From Progne subis subis (taxonomy: Eukaryota; Chordata; Aves; Passeriformes; Hirundinidae), in NCBI GenBank assembly GCA_022316685.1, contig JAKJHU010000053.1, positions 2,597,636-2,661,635 of the forward strand: DNA of 64,000 nucleotides, read 5' to 3'. Position numbers and translations under genes: made by a program. A model generated the notes under the pieces. It was not told the origin of the DNA. It worked only from the letters and a program-made list of their open reading frames with translations, and did no database searches. Shown one piece after another: positions 37,766 to 49,800 of the stretch (the first letter of the stretch is position 1; the number at the start of each line of letters is the position of its first letter).

Positions 37766-37887
37766 GTGCCCCTGGTTGACAAAAGCCATCTCCCCAGCCA
37801 TCCCAGTGTACAATGGACTCGTTTTCTTGTTTGTACTGGCAAACTTCAGCATGGCAACTTTCATGGACCCTGGAGTTTTCCCACGAG
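37766..37887 (+). CDS. ZDHHC8: ZDHHC8 coding exon 2 (TM2)
   Basis: The exon runs from an acceptor ending ctctccacag to a donor CGAG/gtaaca. Its first base G completes a codon split with the unseen exon 1 (Thr in the human protein). It then encodes 40 residues from [17 protein letters not shown] to FMDPGVFPR and ends with G, the first base of an Ala codon. The segment [18 protein letters not shown] is the second membrane helix, and the preceding [13 protein letters not shown] is the short luminal loop. It is the most upstream exon I can identify. Confidence 0.93.
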
Positions 37888-40800
37888 GTAACAGAATTGG
37901 GGCCACTGCAGGGGTTGGGGGAGAGCATTGAAAATCCAAGCCAAAGGAGGTGCCAGGTATCCAAACACACAAGTTGCTGAGTAATCTTGTAGGCTTTATT
38001 TATTTCTTTACTGTACTTGACTGTCAGTAGGGGTGGGATGGTAGTGAAATGCTGGGTACCCTCCAGCTCCCTTCTGAGCTCCTGGGTGCCCTTGCACTTG
38101 CTCAGACTGGCACTCGAGGGTGCAGGGTTGTGTAGAATGGTTCTCCTTGGATAGCTCTCCCGATGTGATTTTGATTGCTAGCCCCTGTGTCATGCTGGCA
38201 CACTGGATTTAAGTCACTGTCTTCACAATAGGTAGCAGAGGTGCCAGAGGGGAGAGGCTAAACTTTCTGAAACAGTTTCATCAAAGCAGTCCTTCCAGAA
38301 TACCTTAAAAGAAATGCAGAAGCATTGAATGCTAGAACAGATAATGATTAAGGCTTGCCTTAGAGTATCTAAAAATGTATATATTTAGAAAGATATTCCT
38401 GCCTAAATTAGTACTGATTCACAGCTTATTAAATAGGATAGAGATCACTCAGCTTTTGTAATGGGAACCACAGTGCAGCCATCTCTTTTTAACACATCCT
38501 AATGAGAGAATTATCACCTCATTTTATCTGTCTTCCAATAATTATTCACATACAGTTTGCAGCAGAGACTGCTCTAGGCACTCTGTCTGAACCAGTGGAT
38601 CTGTGCTGTCTGCAAGCTGTGCTTCTTCACCTCTATTCACCAAATTCAGTGTCTATTTTGAATTATTACCTGACAAGAACAAGTACCAGTCCTGCTGGCT
38701 TCCCTGAATAGCAAGGCCAGGTTTTTCCAGGTAGCAGTGTCTAATGATGAGCATTTCTCTGCCATTCATCGCAGCTGAAGTTTCTGAACCCCTGATTAAG
38801 TGTTGCTACCTCCAGTTAAGGAAATGATTGTGTGTAAAGGCAAACTAAGAGGCAAGATTCAGTCACTTGTGTAAGATCAACTGATAGTGTATAGGCGCTT
38901 AAAGCTACAAATGCTAGTGATTTTTGAAGGAACTTCTGCAGGAGGAGTTTTCAGGGGTTTCCTGGACTTGTTAGTCCAGAGAAACTTTATCTCAGCAGAG
39001 ATAGCAGTGGTTAATTGAGCATTAAACATTCTCAGTCTGAGAAATCAGTGTGTTTGTGCAGGGCAGTTCCCTCAGAGCAGAGTTGGACATCACCAGACCC
39101 CAGGAGTGACCAGTGCTGAGTGTATTGTCAGTTCATCCCTTCCTTTGAGCTTCTCTATCTTCCTTTTGCAAACAAGTTCTTAGTTTTGGACTTTGCATTT
39201 AAGAAAGAAACACACGGGGAGATCAAATAGAAACTTTCTCATTGCCCTCCCTCCCATCCCATCTCCCTTTACACAAGGGAGTCAGGAGCAAAGCAGGAAG
39301 AGGAGGAGTTCCTGAAGTTCACCCCTCTACTGTCTCTCACTTCATTTGTGGCCTTGGCCTTGCACCTCTGTGGAGCAAAGGGAGAGAAAAGACAAGGCAT
39401 TCGTCCTTGGAGAAGGTAATGGAGTAGGAGTTTAGATGTGTGAAGGAATCAAACTGATAAGGGAAAAGATGAAAAAGACTATAAATACCAGTGCTGGGAG
39501 GAAAGAGGAGCACATGTTATTTCAGATCACAAGTGTGCATGTGAAAAAAAGCTTATCACCACCCCACGCCGCCTGCAGAGCTGCCAGCGCAAAGTTCAGG
39601 AAATTGTAGGAGTGACTTAAAATGAATACACAGTCTCTCTATTTGCTTTCTGCTGTTGAAATTAGGTTTAGTCTTCTTGGTTTTCAAGCTTCTTAGCACA
39701 TTTCTGATAGTTAGGAATTTACTTCAAAACCAAAACAACAAATAATGCAGTACAAAAGCTGAGACTCTAATGAAATCACACAATTCCTGTAAGGAAGTTA
39801 CCAAAAAATTGCTAGAAAAATATGAGGCTTGCCTGCTCCCTGTCAGTGGATCAGTGTGTGAGAATCTGTGTAGTAAGATACATTCCTTTGCTAATATAAT
39901 CTTCTTCTCAGGTCACTGGAAACTGGAAATAAGCACATTTTCATCTCTGTGATATGAGCTTACAGGTCTAGCAGATAGAATATGGCCTATGGGGGGAAAT
40001 GATAGAACTTGAGCTGCAGAAACCCAGCTTGTTGGAGAGGAGCTTAATCAAACTCCCAGATCTGTTACTCATTTTTTTAAATATTTTTTTTTAAAAAAAT
40101 TGTTGGCTCTCTGAATCTTTCTGGTATGAATCAGGATTGGCTCTGTGTGAGTGAATTTCTGGTAATACACCAGAATGAATGAGTAGGAAAGGAAGTATTA
40201 AGTAACTGAAATTGGGGCTGCCTTGAAAAATACGATTTACAGTCTAGGCTGAGACTGGCAGTGTTTTTTGCTGGCTAATTATACCAACTACAATTAGTAT
40301 CAGTATTTTTGTTGTGAATCTGTTTTATACAAACTCTATGTTTGAATTCTGCAGAAGGAAAATGTTTAAATGCATGTAGGTATATATAATGTACAGACTT
40401 TTTGTCAACATTGTCAGATTTTTTATAAGAGATTAAATGGTTTGACTGTTCCAGTCTTGTTTTCATCTGCCCACATGTATTACATAGCTTGGGCAGCTTT
40501 ATAATGGTATTGGAGAACCTACAGACTGTATTTATAGAAGTGCCTAAGGGATTTAGAGTCTGGCTCTCTCTAAGAGTCTCACTGACTAGTTATGAGAGAA
40601 AATTATAGGGAATGGTGCCAGTACAGCACTCTGCTTCCACGCACAAACGTTAATCCAGAGAATACTCTTGCAGAGAAATACTGTAGCTGAGCCAGATCCC
40701 AAGCTCATCTAAGTGAAGGGAGAAATTCCCTCTGAAGTCAATGGAAATTGGATCATGATAACACATCTAGAGGAGATTTAATACAGAACTGCGTGACAGT

Positions 40801-43800
40801 AATTGATGCTCTGCTGGGACAACATTATCAAATTCCACCTAATTTGGAGCCAGTCAACCAATGCCAGCTGCACTGTAATGTTTAACCAGGTGTTAAATAG
40901 ATATGAACTTCTTAGATTTTCTGTCAGGGGGAAACAAGTAAAGATCACAGGAATCTAGAATAATATTTTTTTCTTCCCAGTATATATTTGTCTGGTATAG
41001 ACTGGGTTTTATTTTGTGCATTTATTTTTAAACGGATTCTTTTCTTAAACAGGGCAGAGGTGATAAACCATCGTCCCCAGAAAAGGGGCTGTGCAGTGTC
41101 CCTGTGTGCCAGGTACTGACAGGATTAGCTCTCCTCACCCCCGCTATCTCCGCTAACTCTCCATTTTGCGTTGAGCAGCAGACGAAGATGAGGACAAAGA
41201 CGATGACTTCCGCGCGCCGCTGTACAAGAACGTGGAGATCAAAGGAATCCAAGTACGGATGAAGTGGTGTGCCACCTGCCACTTCTACCGCCCGCCCCGC
41301 TGCTCCCACTGCAGCGTCTGCGACAACTGCGTGGAGGTAACCGGCCCTGCTGGGCTCGGGGCACTCGGGGCACTCGGGGCTGGGCTCGCACCTGCTGTTG
41401 GAAACAGGAGGTTGGGTTGCCCCAGTGCTCCAGTTCTTGGAGGTTCACAGCTGTGGCCTCGTTGCGCTCCCGCTGAGCAGTGCCATTTGAAACGCAGCCC
41501 TCGGTTATGTGTGTTGCAAATGCTGCCATGCTTGTTGTCAGCCCTGTCGCCAGAGAAAATGAAAATAAAAATCTATCATGCTGGCTGCGCCTTCCTTGAA
41601 GCAGCTAAGGGATTGTGAACGTAAAAAAGGGGTGAATGGGAAAGTTGATGCAGAGTGCAAGAGAGCAAGAAATTCAGGGTGAACCATTTTAACTTGTCAT
41701 GTGAGGCTCATCATTTAATTTGCAGCAAACTGGTGCCTACATTAGTGGACAAGCAGAGAAGCCACAATGGTGTGTGAGTTCAGGAGGACCAAACTCTGAA
41801 TTCAGCAAATGGTTCTCCAGTCAATAGAAGGAGCCCATATTTGTTATAACAGCCCAGCTCAGAGTATGAGCTCATTCATGTTTCTAATGTTGATTGCTCT
41901 GAATTAGGGGTCTTTCTTGATTATTGATACTCTTAGGGTCTGTGTGAATTCACACAGGATTTAAAAAAAAAAATAGCCCCTAAACAGTAAGATTTGCTTT
42001 TGGGCTTTAAGCATCTCCCAAACATGTAGGTACAGAGCACTGTATTCACAGCAGTGTATTGCCAGGGGACTTTTTATTGCTGAGCTAAAAATTCTACTTC
42101 TAAAGGATCATTTCTGCTGCAAGGTCTATTTTTTTTTTTTTTTTTTTTAATAGAAAGATGAAATCTTTAATATGTCTAAAATATATTCAGCTGTGCCATT
42201 AAAATGAAAGGAATTACTAATCAGAAGGGGAAAAAATACCAGAGTCAGCTGGAATGTTGTATACACTACCTTTGTCCTAATCCTCTTTGCCATAAGCAAG
42301 GGAATAGTCCCAAAGAAAGCAGCACAGTTACAAGTGAGAGAAAGGCTGCCTGGATTTATCTTGTGTCAGACATTTTCTCCTTCAGGGCAATATATATGTA
42401 AGTTATAATTATCTGGAAGCAGTGCTGTGCCTAGTAACCATCAATAAATAGGACAAGGCTGTCCTGTTTTGGAAGGCTTTAGAAGGATGTGGGATTTCAG
42501 AAGCCTGAGAGTGAGGAGCTGCCAAGGTCCCTGGGAAGAGGGGAGTAGCCACAGCTATTTGTAAGTCGTGACACACAGTTTGTTTAGACTGCTGTGAATT
42601 TTTGTGTAGAGCTGGATTTTTTGCTAGAAAACCTGAATCGTACATTCCTAGTGTTAAAACATAAATGTTTTCACTAATTCTAGATTCTGAGGATTGTGTA
42701 GATGATGGTAAATTCTCAGTTGTCCCATGGAATTTCTTTCTTCCACCTTCCCCAGTGGCTCAGCATAAAAATTCATTTTCAGGAAATGAAGTTTCCTCAG
42801 AAAAAGATTGCTCAAAAATCACTGGTATAAACATTTGAAGTCTCATGCGGATGTAAGTCCTCCATGGGAGTCAGTTCTGCAGCAGAAATGAAAATGGGAG
42901 GGAATGCAAAAGGAACCTGCATAAAATAGCAGAAGGCAAGGTGACTCTGGCTAGCCCTCCACAAGTTCTATTGGTGGTCAGGTCAATTGAATGTTCCCTA
43001 CTATTCTGGTGTGCAAGTAAGGAGCTCTGCTTGTAATTAAATTATTACTGCTGTGGAGGAATGTAGGCAAAAAGTCTTAATGACTTCTGAATCAATAAAT
43101 CATGGCCTTAAGCATGTTTTATTGATTCTTGTGATGCTTATTTCCTATTCACCTGTCATATTCTAGAAGAGTTTTGAGACAGTAAAAGGAGTGACTCTGC
43201 TGGCTTTCCAGATGGGATCCACTCAGGGTTGTGGTTCACGTTTTCACTTTCAGTCTAGAATGTACAATAAGAATTTGTTTCCCAAATATAAAACTTTTGA
43301 ACCAATTTGATAAAAATGAATAAACAGCAAAAGCAGACCACACTTGCAGAAACAAAACCAATTAAAACTTAAAGCATGCTCTTACCAGAGGGCCCTAAAA
43401 ATGAACTTGTGATAGAAGTAGTCAGATTTTTGTTTTCTTAATTGAAATGCTTGCAATCAGTACTTACATAGTTTCATAATCCATAGGTATTCTGGGCTGC
43501 ATACAGCCAGATTTGCATAACAGACAGATGTTATGTCAGCATTTCAGATATAGCCTGAAATGATGTTAATATTTGAGTTGCCTCTGTCATTTTCTAATGT
43601 GCTTTGAGAAAGCTCTAATCCATTTTTTTGTATTTCGTAAATTTTTGGTAAACGCGTTGTACAAACCGTAGAAATACAAAACCCCCAGTGTCATCATTGA
43701 GCAGTGCTTAAAAATAGCATTGCCACAAAGCAAAGAATAAACAGTTCATTTGTCAGTATAATGAATGTGTAATATCTGCTCTGAAGAACACAGAGGTAAG

Positions 43801-46800
43801 AAGGGTTTATTTCCTGCACCTGATCTTGTCTTCACGTCAAGAATAATCCCATTGGAGACAGTGGATTTACATGCTTACAAAACTGTGGAAAGGCACTTGG
43901 AGGGTGTCTGTGGCTTGCCCTCATTATTAAATCTCCTGTTAAAAGGGATCTGACTTTGTGAGGGACTTTGGACTCATGACTGAGACAAATAGTTAGGTTT
44001 GGATTCATAACTTAACAAACCTGTGCAGAAGTTTGCCTGTGTGTGATACAGCTATTGCTTTTCTTTGTGACCTGCTTGGTAAAAAGGTACTTTTGTGATG
44101 TCCATTGTTCAAAGTGGACTCATTTCAGTATAAATACCGAAATGTGGGACAGGGAATTGTACAGCACAATTGCATCTTCAAACCATTCTAGGTTATAATA
44201 ACTTCATTGTAATTGACTCATGCTAAGGATGATAAAAAATTAGGGCTTCTGCTGCTAGCAGATAAATAGCCTGTCCTTTATTTTTAATATATCCTCTCTT
44301 CAAACCCTATAAACACTCAAGTACCTCTCCATTCGTGGACAGAGAAACAACTTGGTCTTAAAAAGTCTTATGAAAGACAGGCAAGCATTTTGTAAAGCTG
44401 CAGAACTAGTCTGATGTAATTTTACATGACAATGGTTCAGATTTATCTCTAAGGCAATGTATTTTCTTTCACTGTTTGGATATTTTTTCCTATCTCTCCC
44501 TTTCTTTACAAGGATTTTGACCATCACTGCCCATGGGTCAACAATTGCATAGGACGGAGGAACTACCGCTATTTTTTTCTCTTCTTGCTGTCCTTAAGTA
44601 CGCACATGGTTGGAGTGTTCACCTTTGGGCTCATCTTCGTACTAAACCATATGGAAAAGCTGGGAGCAGCTCATACTACCATCACGTATCCTTCCTTCTG
44701 GTCTTTCCAGACTCAAGGTGACTGAGGAAAATGTGTAAGAATGACTCTGAATATTTTTCCTCAGGGAGCAGGCGGAGCCTCTCCTGATCCCCCAATGCTC
44801 TCGTCCTGTAAATGCTCAGTGCACGTTTTCCTCTGTTCCTCTTGTACCTGTGTGATCATAGATTGCTCCAGAAGCGGTAGTTGACCCTTTGTCTTTCTCA
44901 ATCTTTGTCATGACAACCCAGCAGAAGGATGAGCTGCCTCCCTGAATTTTACCTAGAACCAGGTGTAGCTCTCAACTTCTGTTTGCTGTGTTTAAAACTC
45001 TGTTGCTGTATTTTGGAGCAGTGTGCCCTGGAAGTAGCCTCCTGCATGCTGGTGAACACATGAACTGCTGGCTCTGAGGGGTGATACTGCTCTTGATAGA
45101 TCAGTGCAGAACATTTTTCACAAGGTAGAGAGGTAGAGCCAGAATCACTGAGTTCACATTGCTTTTTAACTATCTCAAGGGTGAGGACCCAGACTAGGAG
45201 CAGATGGACTTAACTTTGAGATGAAATTTAGTTAGACCTTGCTAAAAGTGAAGGACACTCTACTCTGCACTCATGAGACCCCACCTGGAGTGCTGCACCA
45301 ACATCAGAGAGCATGGAGCTGCTGGGACCAGTCCAGAGGAGGCCACAGAGATGCTCAGAGAGCTTGAATCTCTCTGCTCTGGAGACAGGCTGGGAGAGTT
45401 GGTGTTGTTCAGCCTGAAGAAGAGAAGGCTCTAGGGAGACCTTAGAGCCTTTTCCAGTGCCTAAAGGGGCTCCAGGGGAGCTGGAGAGGGACTTTGGACA
45501 AGGGTCTGAAGTGAAAGGATGAGGGGGGACAGCTTCAAACTGAAAGAGGGCTGGTTTAGATGAGATACTAGCATGAAATTATTCACTATGAGGCCCTGGC
45601 ACAGGTTGCCCTGTGGCTGCCTCATCCGTGGAAGTGTCCAAGGCCAGGCTGGATAGGACTTGGAGCAGCCTGGTCTAGTCAATGGTGTCCTGTCCACAAC
45701 AGGGGAGTTGTCTTCCATCCCAAACCATTCTATGACACTGTGATGCTCCCTTATTTTTTCTCCTGTTCCTCTCCCTGTCTTTCACAGACTCCTTTTCCCT
45801 TCACTCATCCCAGTTTCTTTAACTCTTGGATACAGAATGGCTGTCATGTGTGTGGCTGGGTTATTCTTTATCCCAGTCATTGGTCTCACTGGCTTCCATA
45901 TTGTTCTAGTGGCCCGAGGGCGCACGACAAATGAACAGGTAAGAAGCAATCCTTTCTCCATGTTTGTGGCTAAGGTTTTAAGGTGGGAAAGAAAGTCAGC
46001 AAGTCAGCTTGGGCAAAGCAAAAGATGGTCCAAATCTTACCTGTACCAAATCTCTTATTGGAGCTTTTGTGAACATCTAGGAAGATTGTCTATTCTTTAT
46101 TTTCCAATTTTTTTAATACACTGCAGGCAAAGGTTTCCCTTTTTTAGCCACAGAGCATCACCCCAGGTTTATTTATTATTTAAAATCTACTCATGGCCTT
46201 GAAATAGGTTTTATGTGGTGAGTACCATCAGCCCCAGAATTTCAAACTTTATGAGTCAGACTGAACAATCCATGAGATTGAGTGAAAGAAGGAAAGAAAG
46301 AAAGAGAGGAAGGAAAAGATTAAATCATTTGCCCTCTGTCCTGGTATTTTGAACTCCCCCTGCAAGCCCACACTGCCCATAATAGGCTCTGAGTTAGCTC
46401 TTTGTCTCCCTCTGTGTCTCTCTCTTGTTCTCGTGCATATGAACACACGCACACACACAGTGCTGTTGGACCCAACTTTCTTTGCTTCTCCAAACCAAAT
46501 GCCAACCTGAAACCTTGTGCCAAAAGCCTGTAAAACTCCAGTTCCCCTGCAGTTACTCAAATGTCCACGATCCACAGTCCCTGTGGTTGATGCACATCAT
46601 GTGCACATTAATGGCTTGGTGTGGGTGATAGAGATCAGTGGGATGGGATCAGTAACAAGCTCCTGCCACCCCAAGGGACGGTTTGGAGGTGTGGCACTGG
46701 TCTCAGCCCTCATCCCAAGGCTCATGAACTCTCTGCATTCCAGTGTTTTACCCTTTCACAGCTCCAGCTCCAAAATGCCTCTCACATCTGGGCTTTTTGC

Positions 46801-49800
46801 ACATTTTCCCCACCATACTTCTTTTCCCTTGTGTTTTGGGTTTTTTTCAGATGGGTTTTTTCTGCCCTTGCACCCATGGATGCTGTGCAGCTCCCACTGA
46901 GCTGTTTTGGCTGTCCTGGGGACTGATGGCTCCATGTTGTGGAGCTGTCTGGTTCCTGGGCAAGCTGGGAGCATTGAAAACATCTGTCTGAGGCCAAGCC
47001 TTCATAAACTGAGATGACATTGTCTCCATCCCACAAGAGACAATAAAAACTTTTACCCAGAAGAGTGTAGGAGGTTTACATAAGCAAAGAATCTGAAGTC
47101 ATCCTAACTATTGCCTAACATGGCCTTTGAACAAAGCAAGCTTCCATAGCTGTCATCTTCAAATGCTTTTCTCTGTCCTGCTCAGAATCATCTGCTCTTC
47201 ATTTTAAAATTGGTTTTGGCCAAGTATTAGGTTTGATAGTGCTAACAATAGTAGCATGAAACACAGGGCATTTTGGTCTCATAGTCCAAATCGTGGTTTG
47301 CCTTAGCCTTGTCTTTGTGCAGTGATATAAACTCTCCAAGAAAATTTTAGGCTGAAGAAGAAGGAAAAATTTAACTTTAAAAAATGTAAAATTTAACTTC
47401 ATGTCTTTGTGGCTGCACTAGAATTTAGAAAAGTTGAGAATTTTTCTGTGGTTGAAATAACTGTTGGAAAATTTATCCTAGCTTGGTTTGGTTTCCTGAG
47501 CTACCAAACCAGTTGAGATTTAATTCATCTTCCCATGCCATTTTGAAAATGAAATATAATCTTGTCTTAATTTCTGCTTAGTCATATGTAGCAGTTACCT
47601 GTAACTGGAGGATGGATGTTCCCAGCCCTGAGGTCCTTTCAGAGGAAACATATCTAAGTAATTAGAGCACCAGACCAGGAGGGATGGATGTGAGATCTGC
47701 TCCTGGCTTTGCCACTAAAATATTCTCTTTTCTCCTGCAGTCTCAGTGTTGATTCTCTTTTCTCACACTGGTAGTTATCTGCTGTCAGCTTTCCACTTGC
47801 AATATGCTCAGCTTATCTTGTCCTCTTTTCCCAGTACATTTTATAGGCCAGTAGTACAGACAATTTTGGGTTTTTACTGTAAATTTTTTTTGTATTTATT
47901 AATTCTGGAGTTTGTAAGTTCTGAGCATTCATAGTAGGCAGACTGTGATTGAAAAGTGCATAGTGGCTGGGTTTAGATGTTTCTGATCTTTCTGAATGCC
48001 TCTGAAATTCTTTTATGGAGTCGAAATAACCCATAACCCAACATCTGCTCATATTCTGGTATTTTTAGTTTCTGAATAGCGTAAATAAATACCCTCCCTT
48101 CTTAGACTGCTTTCTACCAGTGGATTTCAAACTACTTTAGAAACCAAACTGATATAATTAGACTGTAATCTGTGAGTTGGAGGAATTTTTATTTTTATCC
48201 TGTGTTTGAGAAAATGGGTACAGAGATGTGAAATGCTTTGCCAGCATCTGGCACAAGTCAGCATGAGCCTAGGATTGAGTGCAGATGTGCCAAATGTCCC
48301 CGGCCCGTGTTTTCATCAAAAGGTTGCTCTTCCAAATCTCAGAACTTCCAGCCTGTCTCTCTCTTGGCCTCTTAAAGTTCTTTATGTTATATCAACAAGG
48401 CCAGCATAATATATTGCAGAATCATTTAATAGTTGTTATTTTATGTCCAAGTTATTAAAGTATTTCTGGTATTCTGTAAACTTGTTGCTAGATCAGAACT
48501 ATGAGCTGATTAAAATGCTTTTTACTTGCAAACAACAACGGTAATGTTTTTAATGGCAACCACTATTAATCTCCCTGGCTTTATTGGTATTTATCCTCAT
48601 ATGGTGACTTTCGAGTATCTGCCTGTAGAGTACAAACTCTTTATAATGCTTATGAAGCCCTGAATGGATCCCGCCAGTCTAATGAGGCAAACATTGTAAT
48701 CACCAGGGAGTTCCTGGCACCCTCCCACATAAGGCAGTGGTTTGTACTGATTGCTGCCCAGGATGGGATCTGAGAGACAGGAAACATTGCTCTCATCCAG
48801 CATTTGGGAACGTTGATTTGACATTGCTGTTGGTTTGGAGAGCACTTACCAAGGCAGAGGAGGGGAAGTGATGGGGATGAAAGAGACCAAAACAGGATGT
48901 CTGGCTGGGAGCAGACACAAATGCAATGCAGGAGCAGCATGGAGAGGTGGACACATCACTTCAAAACCCAGTCACATTCAGCAGCGTCCTTTTGGGAAGA
49001 ATTTTGAGTTGAGTGCCTCCTAGCTGGAATTAGCTGACAGAGGGGGTGTGTTAGAGCTGGAGAGAAAAAGTGCAGCATACAAAGAAAAACGATCTGTTTG
49101 GGAAGGACAGAAGGGTCAGACTTGTTCTTGGCTTTCTGAGGCTTGCATAATGACTTTTATATAACCAGAGGTTTGAGCACTGTCCTGAACGTGTTTCCAG
49201 GTGACAGGGAAATTCCGTGGAGGAGTGAACCCTTTTACCCGAGGATGCTGTGGAAACGTGGAACATGTGCTCTGCAGCCCCTTGGCTCCCAGGTAAGAGA
49301 AATGCTCTCAGCTGGGAATGAGGGAGCAAGAATAGTTGTTGGGACAGGGGAAGAAAATGTGCTTGGCTGGACTCACAAGCCAAGGATTTATGATGGAACA
49401 AGAGGAAAGCAAAACAAAACAGTCCTGAAGGCAGAGCTCTGTGATAGCCACTTCCCTGTTGCATGGCTGTAACCTGTGATTCACCACCCTTAGCCCAGAA
49501 TTTATTTTTTTGGGATAAGCTTGTCAAATTATGTCAAGCTCATACCCTTGTCTTCACCAGCTTGTATATCCAGTGGATTTCGGTAACAAGGTAAATATCC
49601 ATATGTTAACATATTGTCCACAAAACTTTTTACACTGTACAGGCAATGTCCAGTCTGCTGGAGAAAAGGAAGGAAGCTAAAATCAGCGTTTCTCCTTAAG
49701 ACTTAAATCTAATTTAAGGCTGCTGTGGTTTTCAATCTCACTGGCACTTTCATTATCATAAAACAGATTATCAATGAGGTCTACATCATGGAACTTGAGA

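Larger units (their letters stand above)
41337..44512 (+). other. ZDHHC8 intron 3
   Basis: GT-AG intron of 3,176 bases. Near the donor there is a short GGGGCACTCG tandem (41357-41380). A 20-T tract lies at 42129-42148. A segment near 43845-43875 (cccattggagacagtggattta) resembles the same old repeat class noted in intron 2. No embedded gene is seen. Confidence 0.85.
45939..49200 (+). other. ZDHHC8 intron 5
   Basis: GT-AG intron of 3,262 bases. It contains a GAAAG-rich patch (46281-46320), a short CA run near 46446-46459 and two MIR-like relics (47651-47727 and 48185-48305). No other gene is evident. Confidence 0.85.

Noticed and set aside
43628..43675. GTATTTC / GAAATAC inverted repeat with CpGs
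   Set aside because: Seven-base arms with a 34-base loop are weak and expected by chance.
45812..45813. Third AG acceptor (cccag) before exon 5
   Set aside because: Use would add 23 bases and break the reading frame, so it is unlikely to be productive.
49051..49527. 158-codon open frame on the minus strand
   Set aside because: It runs antisense over ZDHHC8 exon 6, whose sense frame is clearly real. The antisense frame is a by-product.
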